Shown in pieces: positions 22,001-33,312 of a stretch of DNA of 64,000 bases. The translations under genes were made by a program, and so were the position numbers. The notes beneath the pieces are model-generated. The model was not told where the DNA came from, ran no database searches, and worked only from the letters and a program-made list of their open reading frames with translations. This stretch comes from Sarcocystis neurona (taxonomy: Eukaryota > Apicomplexa > Conoidasida > Eucoccidiorida > Sarcocystidae), in NCBI GenBank assembly GCA_000727475.1, contig KL647322.1:163325-227324 (forward strand), read 5' to 3'. Positions within the stretch are counted from its first letter, which is position 1, and each line of letters opens with the position of its first letter.

Positions 22001-24617
22001 GCAGCTGCTGGTGCTGCCAGCCCTGCCTGGTGGATGCTTGCGTGGAACAGCAGCAGCAGCAGCGCGGCGGATGATGCAGCAGCAGCTGCACAAGCGAGAA
22101 CGGCACGTGCTTTGCTGTTGGCGAGAAGAAGATCAGCAACTGCGGAGGCAGGAGAGGGACCTGGAGACGCCCTGGGAGGTGGGGCTGGTGCAGCAGCACC
22201 ATCAGCAGCAGCAAGCGAAGCCGCTGCAGCAGCTGCGGTTCAGCGAGCGAGACGCATGTCTGAGGCTGCGGCAGCGGTGACGCAGGAACAAGACGTCCTC
22301 CTCTTCCTCCAGCTGCAGCAGCAGGCAGTCCGACAGCAGCAGCAGCAACGAAGACGCGAAGAACGCAGCAGGAGAAGAAGGCAGCTGCGACGGCGCCAGC
22401 GTCGCAGGCCGGAACCTCATTTGAGCAGCAACAACTTGGTGTCTGTCTCGCAGCAGGCTGTTGCTGTTGCTGCAGCTGCTGCTGCCACTGCTGGGGTGGA
22501 AGCCGCAGCAGCTGCGACGGAGCGCCTGCTCTGGCTGCACTGGCGAGGACAGCAGCTGCTGCGGACAGCTGCAGCAGCCGGAGGGTACGCTCCTTTCTCG
22601 ACGGTGTCGCTGACTTCCTGGCATACATACAGCAGTACTGCTGCAGCAGCAGCGTCGGCTCTACCGGTTGCAGCAGCAGCTGCCTTCGTTCCAGGAGCCG
22701 CAGCAGCGGCGGCGCTTCGAGCAGCAGCAGCAGCGGCAGCTGACTCTGTCGAGGACCCTCTCGAGACGACAGCTGCTTCTTTCCTGCAAAGTTCGGAGTT
22801 TTCTCCTGCTGCAGCAGCAGGACCCGCAGACGAAGCAGCAGCAGCATCACGCGAGGCTCGGGGCTGGACACATGCCCCAACATCAGTCCTCTTCTTCGCG
22901 GCAGCCGCAGCACACCTCACCCACACGCTGCAGCAAGCGTGGAAGAAGAACGCCGCCGCTGCAGCAGCAAACTACCCAACAGCACCCGCAGGAAGCTGCG
23001 CAGCAGCAGCAGCAGCAAGCTGCGTCACCGCTGTAGCAGGGAGCTGGGGCACGTACAGCCAAAATGAGATCTGCGACGTTGAAGTGCTGCTGGGCTGCAC
23101 GTCTGTGCGGTGTCCTCGGTGTGGCAAGCGTCTACGGTGCAGGAAAGGCAGCAGCAGCAGCAGCACTAGGCGACGGCTGACAGGAAAGTGGAGGTGCGAC
23201 GGTTTAGATAATTCTGGCTGCTGCGTTGCAGGCCTGACGGAGTATCGACTTTGGCCCGAAACGGTAAGACACCGCTGCAATGACGACGACTTCGACTATT
23301 GCCAGGCTTGCTTTATCTACAAGCAGCAGCTTAATAGCAGGAAATGTATCTGGATGACTGCAGCAGCTGCCTCGAGGAGGCTCTGGCTGCCGTCGTCCTC
23401 TCCTGGTGGGCCGTCTGTGGACGTTTCTTCTGCTGCTGTTGGTGTGTCGCGTTCTCATGTTGCTGCTCCTGCTGCTGTGGGGTGCAGAGCCGTCTCCGCG
23501 GCTCCTGCTGCAGCGCCAGTAGTGTGGCAGGTGCCTTGTCGCAGCTGCGTCGGCGTTGGCGAGAAGCAGCAGGAGAACGCGTTGCTGCTGCTGCCGCCTT
23601 CGCTGCAGCGATTTGCCCTGCGACTCCTGCAGGCCCTCGCGCGCCGCCGACAACGGCAGCAGACTGATGCTGCGTCTTTTTCGGACCCCGGGACAGCGAC
23701 AAGTCCCGGCTCTCTCGCTGCGCCTACTTCTCCTTTCTCCTTTGCTTTCTCGAGAAGAGACGCGAGTGGAGGGGATACAGCAGCACCAGAGCCCACACCG
23801 TTTGGCTACGATATTCGAGACTGGGGCCCGTGGATTGCTGCTCTGCGTCGCCTGAGGAAACAGCAGCTGCTGCCTCCGGTCGCATCGCCGGGGGCGATGA
23901 TGGAAGGATTTTTCCGCCGAGCTAAAGCATGCATCCTGCAGCGGCGGGCTTCCAGAGCAGCAGCAGGAACAGCGGCAGCAGAAGCAAGCAGACAACGACG
24001 TGGGACAGCACCCAGGACCGCCCACTTGGGTGCTGCTGCAACAGCAGGGGCGGCAGAAGGAAGTGGCTTTAGTCCATTTCCGTCTGTCTCGGCTGCTGCC
24101 CCGGCTGCTGCGTGGGACCTGCTTCCTCCCGGCAGGACAGCGACGTTGCCTGAGCGAACAAGCAGAGCGACAGCAGCAGGAGGAAGAGCGACAGCAGCAG
24201 GAGGAAGAGCTACAGCAGTTGGACACGCAGGCGCAGCGGCGGAAGATGCAGGCAGAGAATCCGACCAGCAACAGCAGCAGCAGCCACTGCTGCCTCATTA
24301 CAGAGGCGGGACAGAATTTGTAATTCCGGGAGGGATCACTGTCAGTGTCTCGTCTCTGTTGCCGTCTGTCTCCTTCCCCACAAGCAACCCTGCCGCGATG
24401 AAAGGTCTGCTGGTGAGCGAACTGCTGCACGAGCAGTTGAAGCGCGAGCTGCTGCGTCTCGGCTGCTCCCTGCTGCTGCCGCTGTTCTACCGACGGTTCG
24501 AAACCCTGCGGGTGCACGGCCGACGCTTCGTCCCACCTCCTTCCACCCCCGCCCGTGGGGATGCAGCGTCTCCCCCCGATCCAGCAGCAGCAGCAGCAGC
24601 AGGAACAGCAGCGGCAG
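10019..24617 (+). CDS. Exon B of the giant gene: low-complexity protein with a ZZ-like zinc finger near its end
   Basis: The frame (2 modulo 3) is open from 9578 to 24787. Complex sequence begins around 10060-10230, including K-V-W-V-D-G-R-G-P-W-T-F-P-M-L-Y, so the true exon starts between 10019 and 10136. Helical islands follow at about 10690-10900, 11500-11710, 11820-11950, 12140-12250, 12480-12620, 12880-13070, 13930-14100 and 14200-14390. The middle is extreme low complexity: glycine-rich (15000-16060), acidic (16680-16990), Ala-Pro-Tyr minisatellite (17276-18250) and serine-rich (19236-19866). A cysteine cluster resembling a ZZ finger lies at 23096-23330, and complex sequence resumes at 24340-24530. 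The end is unresolved: the downstream protein continues in another frame, through either a short intron beginning at 24618 (CAG|GTGGAC) or a frameshift in the CAG run at 24588-24600. A scaffold role is inferred only. Confidence 0.65.
15003..16060 (+). repeat. Glycine/alanine-rich low-complexity tract in exon B
   Basis: GGN-rich sequence encodes runs of glycine with alanine, interrupted by short complex islands (about 15195-15260 and 15420-15490). It begins right after a complex island that reads N-H-Y-Y-I-G-H. It ends in a glycine run immediately before D-E-W-V-A-P-V-D-S-E-E-D. Confidence 0.75.
16684..16990 (+). repeat. Two polyglutamate/aspartate blocks in exon B
   Basis: GAG/GAA/GAC codons encode two acidic blocks separated by a short complex island containing D-Y-S-R-W-D-S-A-A-D and an arginine run. 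The sense strand is almost pure purine. Acidic blocks of this type occur in nuclear and histone-binding proteins, but that role is only a guess here. Confidence 0.8.
17276..18020 (+). repeat. Minisatellite encoding about 17 units of P-[VL]-Y-P-G-A-A-A-x-A
   Basis: A 30-33 bp unit (core accggtgtacccaggagcag) is repeated in tandem and stays in the exon B frame. It gives Pro-Val/Leu-Tyr-Pro-Gly followed by four to six mostly alanine residues. The Tyr-Pro-Gly core is conserved while the alanine run varies in length by one codon, so length change is by whole codons. Confidence 0.85.
18050..18260 (+). repeat. Second minisatellite encoding A-A-A-A-Y-P units
   Basis: It follows the previous array. 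Units of about 21-27 bp encode four to five alanines followed by Tyr-Pro, decaying to Thr-Tyr, Thr-Phe and Thr-Arg-Pro towards the end. It looks like a shortened derivative of the preceding unit that lost the glycine and valine. Confidence 0.75.
19236..19866 (+). repeat. Serine-rich tract with Ser-Arg-Tyr heptads
   Basis: AGC/AGT codons dominate. The first third is a tandem of S-S-S-R-Y-N-S type units of 18-21 bp. The rest is serine with scattered Gly, Tyr, Thr and Arg. In the other two sense frames the same DNA reads as alanine- or glutamine-rich, so frame choice rests on the flanking complex sequence. Confidence 0.7.
23096..23330 (+). other. ZZ-type-like zinc-finger coding segment in exon B
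   Basis: The exon B frame encodes C-T-S-V-R-C-P-R-C-G, a short serine insert, W-R-C-D-G, a double cysteine, and then R-H-R-C-N-D-D-D-F-D-Y-C-Q-A-C. The final block, with a cysteine, an acidic run, aromatic-Asp-Tyr/Leu-Cys-x-x-Cys, is the signature of ZZ fingers, which bind two zinc ions and mediate protein or histone-tail contacts. Known: ZZ fingers occur in HERC2-type HECT ligases. The insertion between the first and second cysteine groups is longer than usual and serine-rich, so the domain is divergent. Cross-brace RING or PHD folds are less likely because of the closing motif. Confidence 0.6.
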
Positions 24618-24752
24618 GTGGACCAGGAGGTGGGCCGAGGGGACGCTGCAGGACGACGAAGCCGTGCAGCAACGGAGACCGAAGAAGAACGAGAAGGAGG
24701 AGAAGGAACGGCAAGAAGCAGCAGCGGGGAGAGGACAGCCGAAGCAAATCAG
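24588..24752 (+). other. Frame change between exons B and C: short intron or assembly frameshift
   Basis: Protein-like sequence ends in frame 2 near 24580 (an R-R-F-V-P-P-P type tail) and resumes in frame 3 near 24745 (N-Q-F-P-E-Y-L-T-L-V-L-V). Between them both frames are open and low complexity. A phase-1 intron from 24618 (CAG|GTGGAC) to 24744 (gccgaag, exon from 24745) would fit, but that acceptor has no pyrimidine tract. A copy-number error in the cagcagcag run at 24588-24600 does not itself shift frame, but a one-base indel near it would. Confidence 0.5.
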
Positions 24753-27700
24753 TTCCCGGAATACTTGACGTTGGTGTTGGTGGCTAGCGAAGCAGTCTGG
24801 CCACTGGTCGTTCAAGGCCGCTTCGCCAGCAGCGGCTGCTGCAGCAACATTCCGCACCTACGCGCGGATATTCAGCAGCATGACGGCTGCGTAACAGAAG
24901 GAGTACTACTCAGCAGCTACTGTAGAGGGCAATGGCAAGGTGCAGCAGCCCGGGAGGAGCGCCTTGGTCTCGACGCCGCTGCTGCTGCAGGCCCAGCAGC
25001 AGCTGCTGCCCCGGGAGAGGGGGGAGTGTGGGGAGGAGCAGCAGCCGTGGACGGAGACGGCGGCGCCGAAGGTCACTTCCTGTTCGGGCCGTTCAATAGT
25101 CAGGCTGACGCTGCTGCTGCAGAGGCCCACGCGCTCCGGCAAGCAGCAGCAGCAGGAAGCGAAGGTACACCTGCAGGGACAGGACTTTCTTCCCCCTCCG
25201 GCGCCACCACCGCAGCAGCCTCAGCAGATGCAGGAGCTTCGCCTCGTAGTTTCGCACCTCGGGCGCAGAACGCTACCTCCGCGCACACAACAGCAGCTGA
25301 CCGAGCAGCGGCAGTCGAACCAGAAGCTGCAGCAGCGGCAGCAGGACCAGGAACAGCAGCACCAGCAGGGCCAGAAGCAGCAGACGCAGAGCCGGGAGCT
25401 GCAGCAACGGCGGGACTCGGAGCAGAAGGAGCACCAGAAGGAGCAGCAGGAGCTGCAGCAGCAACAGCAGAACCCGGAGCAACGGACGGAGGAGGAGGAA
25501 CAGTATCGGGAACTGCAGCAGCAGAAGTCGAAGCAGCACTAGGAACGGCAGCCGCAGAGCCAGGAGCCGCTGCGGGAGCTGCAGGACCCGGAGCGGCACA
25601 AAGAGCAGCCGAAGGAGTGGAAGGCGCAGTGCCAGGAGCTACAGCAGCGGCAGCAGGATCCGGAGGAGAAACAACAGCAGGACCCGGAGCAGCAGAAGGA
25701 CCAGCCGACGGAGCAGCAGGACCGGGAACAGGAGCAGGAGCAGCAGAAGGAGCAGCAGGCCTAGAGCCAGGAGCTGCAGCAGCAGCAGGAGCCGAAGCAG
25801 GAGCAGGAACGGCAACAGGAGGAGCAGCAGCAGCGGCAGGATGGAGGAGGAATGCCAGGCGAAAAGGCGAGCCGTGGTTCATCGAAATTTATCGAAACCA
25901 GAGATATCCGTTGCAGCGCTTCAAGGGGACCGTAGGCTATGCCAACAGTGTGGGGTTTTGGTGTCTAGATACCGCAGTCTCTGGTGACTGCTCGCCGATC
26001 TTTCTTGCTGTTGGCGGCCACATGCGGTTCGACGCCTCGTCGCCTTCCTCTGCTGCTGCTACTCCTCGTCCCTCACAGACTATTTCTCCTCCTGCGTCTG
26101 CTAACTCGCCTTCTTCGGTGACCGTGCTGGCTGCTGCTGCAGACACTCCTGCTGCTGTTGCTGCAGAAGGTGCTGCTGCTGTTGCTACAGAAGCGGCTGC
26201 TGGTGTTGCTACAGAAACTGCTGTTGCTGTTGCTACAGAAGCAGCTGCTGCTGCTACAGAAGCTGCTGCTGGTCGAGGTGACGTGCCGAGTAGTTTGTCT
26301 TCACCTGCTGCTGCTGCCATTGCTGCGTCTGCGAGCGGAGTTGGTGCCCCAGCAGGCGAAGGAGAAAGTGGGGGGCCTTCTGTTGAACAGGCAGCAGAAT
26401 CGGCAGAGATCGAAGAAGCCGACGCCATTTTTTATTCGTCTGCCTTCCAGCACCACTTGGAGTTGTACCTGCCCGTTGATCGACGGGACCTGCAGCAGCA
26501 AATGCGGCTGCTGCAGCACGTCCAGCAGCTGGAGTACAGGCGGTGGCGACAACAGCAGCTGGTGCAGCAGCAGCCTTATAATGAAGACGAAGAGGCGCTT
26601 CACCTGCGCTACTGGCAGGAGTGGCACCTACAGCAGCAACAGCAGGAAGAAGAGGGCTGGCACTGGCCAACGACGCGCAGCTCTTGCTCCTCCTCACCTC
26701 CTCCTTTTTCCTCCTTTCCAACAGCAGCAGCGGCGCCAGCAGGAGCAGCGACACCACCAGCAGCGACACCACCAGCAGCGACACCACCAGCAGCGACACC
26801 ACCAGCAGCGACGTCAGCAGCAGCGATAGCAGCGGCAGCGGACTTCTCATTTCCGTCTTCATTCTCTTCTCAACCGTCATTGCCAGCAGAAGAGAGAAGC
26901 GACGTGTACTCAGCAGAGGCATATGAAGAAGAAGCATATGAGGCAGAAGAAGCACTAGCAGAAGAAGAATTATGGACTGAGAGAGAAGAGGAAGAGGAAG
27001 AAATGTTTTTTGACCTGTGGAAAGAAGAAGTTATTGAAGCAGCACTTGTGGAAGCGGCGTCGTGGAGCGTCGAGAGAAGCGGCATTCTCCCTGCTGCTGC
27101 GTTGCTCCCCGCTGACACAGAGCAGCGGGAACAGCTCGCAGCTGCTGTGCGATGCTACCAGTGGGAAGCTTCCCTCCAGGCGCAAAATTTTCTTCTTCAC
27201 TTCTATCTGCGGCAACCTGCTGCAGCAGCAAAGCTCTGGCCCTGCCTCCTTCGCTGGATGCGCGAGATGGTTCGAGCACGGCCGTCGCTGCGCGCTGGTC
27301 TTGCGCAGCTGCTGATTTCTATCGTCAAGCGGGGCGCTACGATTCCCAAGTTCTCCTCCTCCTCTTCTTCCTCTAGCAGCACCAGCAGCAGGAAGGAGGG
27401 ACGCCGGAGAGGCAGCAACATCTGCAGCACGAGCAGCAGCAGCCGCGCGAGGCACGACAGCGGCAGGGGGCAGAGCAGGAGCAGGAGCAGCAGCAACAGC
27501 AACGAGGGCAGCATCAACGGCAACGAGAGCAGCAGCACAGGTCCGGAGGAAGGGTGGAGTAGCGGGTCGGAGGGAGAGGGAAGGGGAAACAGCAGCAGCA
27601 GGAAGGTACGGAGGAACGCAGGAGCTGCAGCAACAAAAGAAAAAGACGGAGAGGAAAAGAGCAGCTGCAACAGTGTTGGAGCAGCAGTCGCGGAAAGTAT

Positions 27701-29863
27701 AAGCTCGGTAGCGCTGCTGCACTTGCTTGCGATTGGCTTGCTTGACAGACATGCAGCAGAGCAGGCAGCGGCCTTCGCAGCGTACCGAGCAGCACGGCAG
27801 CAACAGCAAGATCAGTTGCTGCTCTTCGGTTCGCTGCTTCCTCCCGGACCCATGGGTGTTCTGGAAAGGCACGTGTTGCAGCCAGTGCCGCCGGTGTTTG
27901 AAATTGAGCGGCAGCTGCGGCAGCGGCAGGATGAACAGCGGCGGCAGGCCGAGCAGCTGCTGCTGCAGGAGGAAGCGCGGCAACAAGGACAGGACGAGGC
28001 AGAGGAGCAGGAAGAGGAGGCGGAGAGAGACGATGAGGACAGCGAGGAAGAGGAACAGCAAGAAGAAGAAGAGCAGCCGCAAGAGGAAGAAGAGCTCCCC
28101 GAGGAACTGGGCGTCCCTGAACAGACCAGTGCTTTCATTTCATGTGGCTTGTCTTTCCGGCCGGGAGGCGCTGCTGCTGCTGCCGACGGCCCGCCTCTGC
28201 ATGCGGATGCAGCCGCAGCATGCGCGATCGGACAGGCGAGAGAACAGCGGCAGCGGCTGTCGATGCGACGACGTGCTGGCCCGGAGGTGGAAGAGGAAGA
28301 GGAGGAGGAGCAGAGGCCGCAGCACGAGCACGAGCAGCAGGAACGTTCAGTTGAATCTGCTACAGCCAGGAGATTGCTGCGGGTGCTCCAGCAGCGGCAG
28401 CAGCAGTCGGAGAGAAAGGAAGATGTGGAGGAGAACAGTCACGAGGAAATGGGTGAAGGTTTGGTCCCGTCGGTGCGAGAGCTGCTGCAGCAGCAGCTGG
28501 AGCAGCAGGAAAGGGTCGTACGCGGTGTGCTTCCGCTTTTCCGAGGTATTGATGCTGCTGCTGCTGCTGCCTGCATGCTGCCGCGACGCAGGATTTACGC
28601 AGGGATTGCGTACGGGGTGCAGCAGCCTTGGCCTGTGGGGCAGTGCTTGGACTTATTCGGGGAGCACGTGCCGACCGGCAGCGGCGGCAGCAGGATCAGC
28701 AGTAGCAGGAGCGGCAGCAGCAGCGGCTTCGGGTTTACGTCTTCCGGAGGAGACGGAGACGACGAGGAGAAGCAGCTGCTGTTGACGCGGGCGGAGAGAG
28801 AAGCAGCCGCAGGAGCGCAGCAGCAGGAGCTGCGTTGCAGAGCAGCGCTAGGGGAAGAATTTATGGGGCTCGTCCCCGCGCACCAGCCGGAGCAGCAGGA
28901 AGCCGACATGGGGTTGATGGTGCAGCAACAGGGCGGGTGGGATATGTTTGGCGTAGGAGACTCAGCAGCACCAACAGCAGCATCGTACCGTCCTCCAGCA
29001 GCAGGGGCTCCGGAACTCGCAGCAGCAGCCTCCTTAGACGAAGAAGAAGCAGCAGCAGCAGCACTGGTGGAGGAAGAAAGAGGAGAACCCAGCACTGGCT
29101 CTGCTGTTGGTGGCGTTTTCAGGCGCGAGAATTTGCAGCAGCAGCAGCAGGAGCAGCAACGGCCCAACGCAGTGGACGAAGAGCTGCTGCAGCAGCCTCT
29201 GCCACCCTGTGCGTATGAACGAGGAGCAGGAAAGGCGCAGCCGCTCTGCTACTGGAACACCAGGAGGCTTCTCTGCTGCCTTGCAGCAGAATCGCAGCAT
29301 CCGTACCCCCCGTCGATTGCAGAGGGAGACAGCAGCAGCAACAAAACCCGGTGGGACGTCGGCATCGAGGAGTATTCGCTGTGTCTTCCTCCGTTCTCCT
29401 TCGCGGGCAGCAAGAATAGCAAAGGGCTTCTGCCCCGCAGCAAGACCAGCAGCAGCAGGCGTCTCCCCGGGAGTAGCAGCAGCAGGACGAGGAGGCGAAG
29501 TCCCGGGAGCAGCAGCGGAAGCAGCAGCGAGAGCGTCGTCGTCGCCAGCAGCAACGGCAGCAGCAGACGTCGTCGGGAGAGGCGAAGAGCAGCAGTGGGA
29601 AGGAGAGAATTGTCGAGTCTCGAAGTCGCAGCGGCCGCAGAATTGGGGACGGCGGCAGGCGGGGAAATCGCAGCAGCAGCAGAAGCAGCAGCAGCAAAGC
29701 TGGCGGGGAAAGGGGAGATCGACGTAGATATAAGTATCGACCCTGGGTTCGACTGGGCCCGGGGCGTCCTCGTCTACTTTTCTCGCATGTGCTGCACCCG
29801 TCCGGCGGATGCCCTGCGTTTCTACTCCTACCCCGCAGAAAATGTCTGTCTCGCCGCATGCAG
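24745..29863 (+). CDS. Exon C of the giant gene
   Basis: The frame (0 modulo 3) is open from 24555 to 30062. The right boundary is CAG|GTGCGTAAG at 29863/29864, a strong donor in phase 2, after which the frame becomes basic and terminates. Complex islands: 24745-24940, 25060-25140, 25850-26040 (W-F-I-E-I-Y-R-N-Q then K-G-T-V-G-Y-A-N-S-V-G-F-W), 26420-26560, 27000-27340 (helical), 27690-28100 (helical then acidic), 28480-28680, 29100-29290 and 29710-29863 (I-D-V-D-I-S-I-D-P-G-F-D-W). Between them are Gly/Ala/Glu/Pro tracts, two serine-arginine-rich tracts (27350-27620 and 29410-29600) and acidic runs. I recognise no named domain. The matching phase with the acceptor at 33313 suggests continuation into exon D. 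Confidence 0.65.
25330..25850 (+). repeat. Ala/Gly/Pro/Glu tract with E-P-G-A-A and G-P-G-A-A units
   Basis: Imperfect repeats of GAR-CCN-GGA-GCN-GCA type codons in exon C encode about 170 residues of alanine, glycine, proline and glutamate with almost no hydrophobic side chain. It is likely disordered. The register is not fixed: units of 5 to 9 residues alternate. Confidence 0.7.
26140..26275 (+). repeat. V-A-T-E-A-A-A tandem repeat
   Basis: About five imperfect 24-30 bp units containing gttgctacagaa encode Val-Ala-Thr-Glu followed by two to five alanines, in the exon C frame. Confidence 0.75.
26749..26815 (+). repeat. 15-bp tandem repeat encoding Thr-Pro-Pro-Ala-Ala
   Basis: The unit acaccaccagcagcg is repeated about four times almost perfectly in the exon C frame. 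The perfect identity suggests recent expansion. Confidence 0.85.
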
Positions 29864-32800
29864 GTGCGTAAGACTGGGCCCTGCCCGCCTCCCTCGGAGC
29901 CGGCAGTTTTTTTGTCTTCCTCGTGCGACGCGTGTGATGGGTTGCTGCTGCGGAAAGGAGAACAGCAGAACAGCGCAGCAGAGATACGGAGACACAGAGA
30001 GAGCCGGCGACGGGCGAGACAAGAGGCAGCAGCAGAAACAGCAGCCAGCGAGAAGCAGATGAGGCCTGCAGCTCGCCTACACTGTCGTCTGCACCTATTC
30101 TTCGCGACGAAGGGAAAGCGTCAAGAAACACATGCAGAGAAAGGCCTCAGAAAACTATAGCTACATATGTACAAAAAGGCAGGAGACTCAACTACATATA
30201 TGTGTGCAGGAAGAAGTTAAACGAGAAAGACCATATATATACGTATATGGAGGAAGCAGTACAGGCGGAAAGACCACACATACATATTTCTGTGGGGAGC
30301 AAGTACTGGATACGCCTAGACAAGGCGGTCTACTCAGTCGTATATATGTATACGCATGTAGAAGCAAAAACAGAGAGGCCCCTGCCGAAGTTTTGAACGT
30401 GTACGTGTGTAGGGAGAGCAGACGTCTCCATATATATGCAGAAGAAATACAAGCAGGTAGACAACATCCGCATATGGAGAAAGTGAGGAACACACAGAGA
30501 GTCCTTGGCAGGTCAACTCCTCCAGGCATACGTGTGAAGGAATTTGGCTGCCTACATAAACAGCGGAGAGAAACGCATGCGAGCCGGGGACTGCTGCTGC
30601 GAAGTCGTTGCTGCGCGAGACAGCGCTGCCGCAGATGCGTCTGCGTTTCTCTATCCTCTGCGTCTTAAAAAAAACGTCGCATGCGCCAGTTCGTCTAAGT
30701 ATTCATCCGTATTCGTCCCACCCACACGAATGAAGGAAACCCTTCGTCCATATACATATATATACATCGCGACGTATTGTATGGCGGAGCTGCATATATA
30801 AATATTTGTCTATATATGTGCATCTATAGACGTGTCTCCTCACGTGTGTGGCGAGACTCTCCACACATGAGGACTTGCTGATATAATTTTCCCCAAGACA
30901 GCAAATCTCTAGGTATATAGACATGGCCATATATATCTATCCATGCATACATGTATTTCCTTGTATAGAGTATGTTTTCCTGTGTAAGGACTTGTGGGTG
31001 TCTGTACGTGTCTACACATATGTACGCTTCTCTCTGTCTGTGTCTAACACGCAGCAAAAGTCTTCATACATATGTACAGATGTCTCCTCCTCTTCCAGCA
31101 GATCTCTCCGTATAGTAGATGTTCGCATATATATATGTGTTGGTGTATTTTGCTATATAGAGTAGCTTTTCTTGTATAGCTCTCTGTGTATGTATGTGTA
31201 TCTGTATAGAAATGTACATATGTATATGTATATGGACACTTCTCCAACCCTTCGTATATCAGTTTAGGTGTGTATGTGTGTGGATTTCCTTCCCTCAATC
31301 CAGCAGAAATCCCCCTATCAACACATTTGCGTTTTTGCCGGGTAGACAGCAGAAATGTTTTCATAGCTATGTGTGGATGTGTAGGTCTCGGCGTCTGTGT
31401 GTGTAGAGGCGGAATCTCCGGTGTCTGTACACCGGAGAAGTCGAGACTGCAGGGGTACTGTGGGGCCCCTGACGGCGGGGCAGAGAGTAAATACATGCAT
31501 GCGTGAGTATGCTTGGTGTGCGCCTTTGCTCGCTTTTCTCTTGGGACGTAATTTCTTCTCTCTCCGTCGCCGTGGGGCGTGTCTGCACCTGTTACACGTC
31601 TCGTGCTGCGTCCCTTGCTTCCGGAAGAAGGGAAATGCGCTTGCCCCTTTGCACTCCAGGAGGAATCGGCTGCTGCTGCTGTGGGCAGATCGCAGGAAAA
31701 TGACGCACAGAAATTTCCGCTGCTGCAGCAGGTCTGGGCGTGTGTGCATGCGCCTACGTCCCCACTGCTCTGCAGGAAGTCTGCCACGGTGCTGCAACTG
31801 TTGCCAGGGTGCTGCTGCTGCTGCTTCTCGTCGACAGTGAAGTTTGTGCGTCGGATGTGTTGCTGCTTCTTCTTCAGCGCTTTTTCTCGCCTCTTCGTCG
31901 TTCCCCCTCTGCGGCACGCGCGCTGTCTGCCGCAACAGCAGCTTCTTCAGTCCTGTGCAGAGCTGTGTGCTGCCGTGGCAGCAGCAACTCCTACGTGTTG
32001 CTACTGCTGCTGCAGAGTCGCTGCTGCTATATGTATTCATATATATATATATATACATACATCTATATATATTTCGCCGTATAGGGTAAATTTTCAAGTA
32101 TTTGTTCCTCTGTATTAGTATATAAATACATATATATATATACATATGTAGTAAGGAGCTCTGGGTGTTGTTGCAGCTGCTGCTGCTGCTGCATTCCTCT
32201 GACTGCTGCAGCCGGCTTCCTGCTCCGGCACACTTATCAGACGTTGTGTGATAACACTCCGATTCCTTCTCGCTCTGCTGTCCTCCTGCTGTTCTTCACG
32301 CGGCTGCTGCTGTTCTTCAAGCGTCTGCTGCGGTTCTTCACGTGACTGCTGCTGCTGTTCTTCACTTGACTGCTGTTGCTGTTCTTCAAGTGACTACTGC
32401 TGGTGCTGCTGTTGGTGCTGCTCCTGCTGCTGCCCCGTCCGCGGTGCCCCTGCTGCATTTCGACACCGGCGTGCCGCTGTCTTGCGCGCGTTGGTGCTGC
32501 TGCTCCTCTTACTGCTGCTGCAGCCGACTCGGGGACGACTGCGCTCCTGCGGCTGTGCCTGCGTGCGTTGCTGGGACGCCGGCGGCGTTTTCGCCCAGCT
32601 GCTGCTGCTGCAAACATATCTGCGACAAGATTCTCAACGAAAACTCCCTGCTGCTGCTTGTGCTGCTGCAGCACCGCCTCTTTTTGCTCGGGTGCTCGTC
32701 CTGCGGCGGCCGCGGCGGGGAATCTGCTGCTGCGACTTCGCTTCAGCTGCCTCTCACCCTCCCTCCGCGGGTGGAGGATCCGCACGCTATCCTGCTCCTT

Positions 32801-33312
32801 CACCTGCTGCTGCTGCTCCGTCTGCTGCTGCTGCTGCATCTGCTGCAGCGTCTGGTGCTGCTACTGCTGGTGGGTCTGCTGCCGCTGCTGCTGCAGCTGC
32901 AATCTGCTTCGTATCCTCCTCATGTGCTGCCGCTGATGTTCTTTGTCTTGGGAGGTCAGCTACATCCTGACGATAGCTACACGTGTTGGTGGCGCCTCAT
33001 GCTGCTGCTGATGCATTTCCGCATGTACCGGTATTCCTGCTTTCTTCTCTTTTTGCTGGTGTGCTGCTGCATCGGCGCTCCTCTCTCCAGGACTGCTGCT
33101 GCTGCTTCTTCTGCTCATTTGCTGCTCCTGCATGCCTGCTTCTGCCTGTGGTCGCTGGAGCGGCCTGCTCCTGTGAAGCTGCTGTTGCTGCGTCTAGACG
33201 TCTGTGTTCTTCTGGGGCTGTTTATGTCGTTTTGTGTGGGGTGCAGCGGAGCAGCGGAGGGAGGCCCGTGGTGCTTCCCAGTTTTTCTCCCCGGCTTTCG
33301 CTTTTCTTATAG
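29864..33312 (+). other. Large intron between exons C and D
   Basis: It starts GTGCGTAAG in phase 2 and ends in cgcttttcttatag, a pyrimidine-rich acceptor also in phase 2. Joining the two completes a serine codon (AG + C). From 30130 to 31330 it is rich in atatat/acatat/gtgtgtat words and holds no credible coding. From 31430 to 32030 it is less repetitive with mixed composition, and I see no supported exon. A TA microsatellite is at 32036-32145, and from 32160 to the end it is CTG-rich. The open frame that runs through the last kilobase reads only leucine, cysteine and alanine until about 32890, then short complex stretches such as 32935-33010. A small exon there cannot be excluded. Confidence 0.6.
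32036..32145. repeat. TA-rich microsatellite
   Basis: Two runs of alternating atat (near 32040-32055 and 32130-32142) flank ttcgccgtatagggtaaatt. Similar words are scattered from 30170 to 31260. Confidence 0.75.

Noticed and set aside
30132..31200. Open frames with repeated Tyr-Ile-Tyr and Arg-Pro-His-Ile words
   Set aside because: They are translations of TA/ACATAT microsatellites, with no conserved-looking protein sequence, inside a phase-matched intron.
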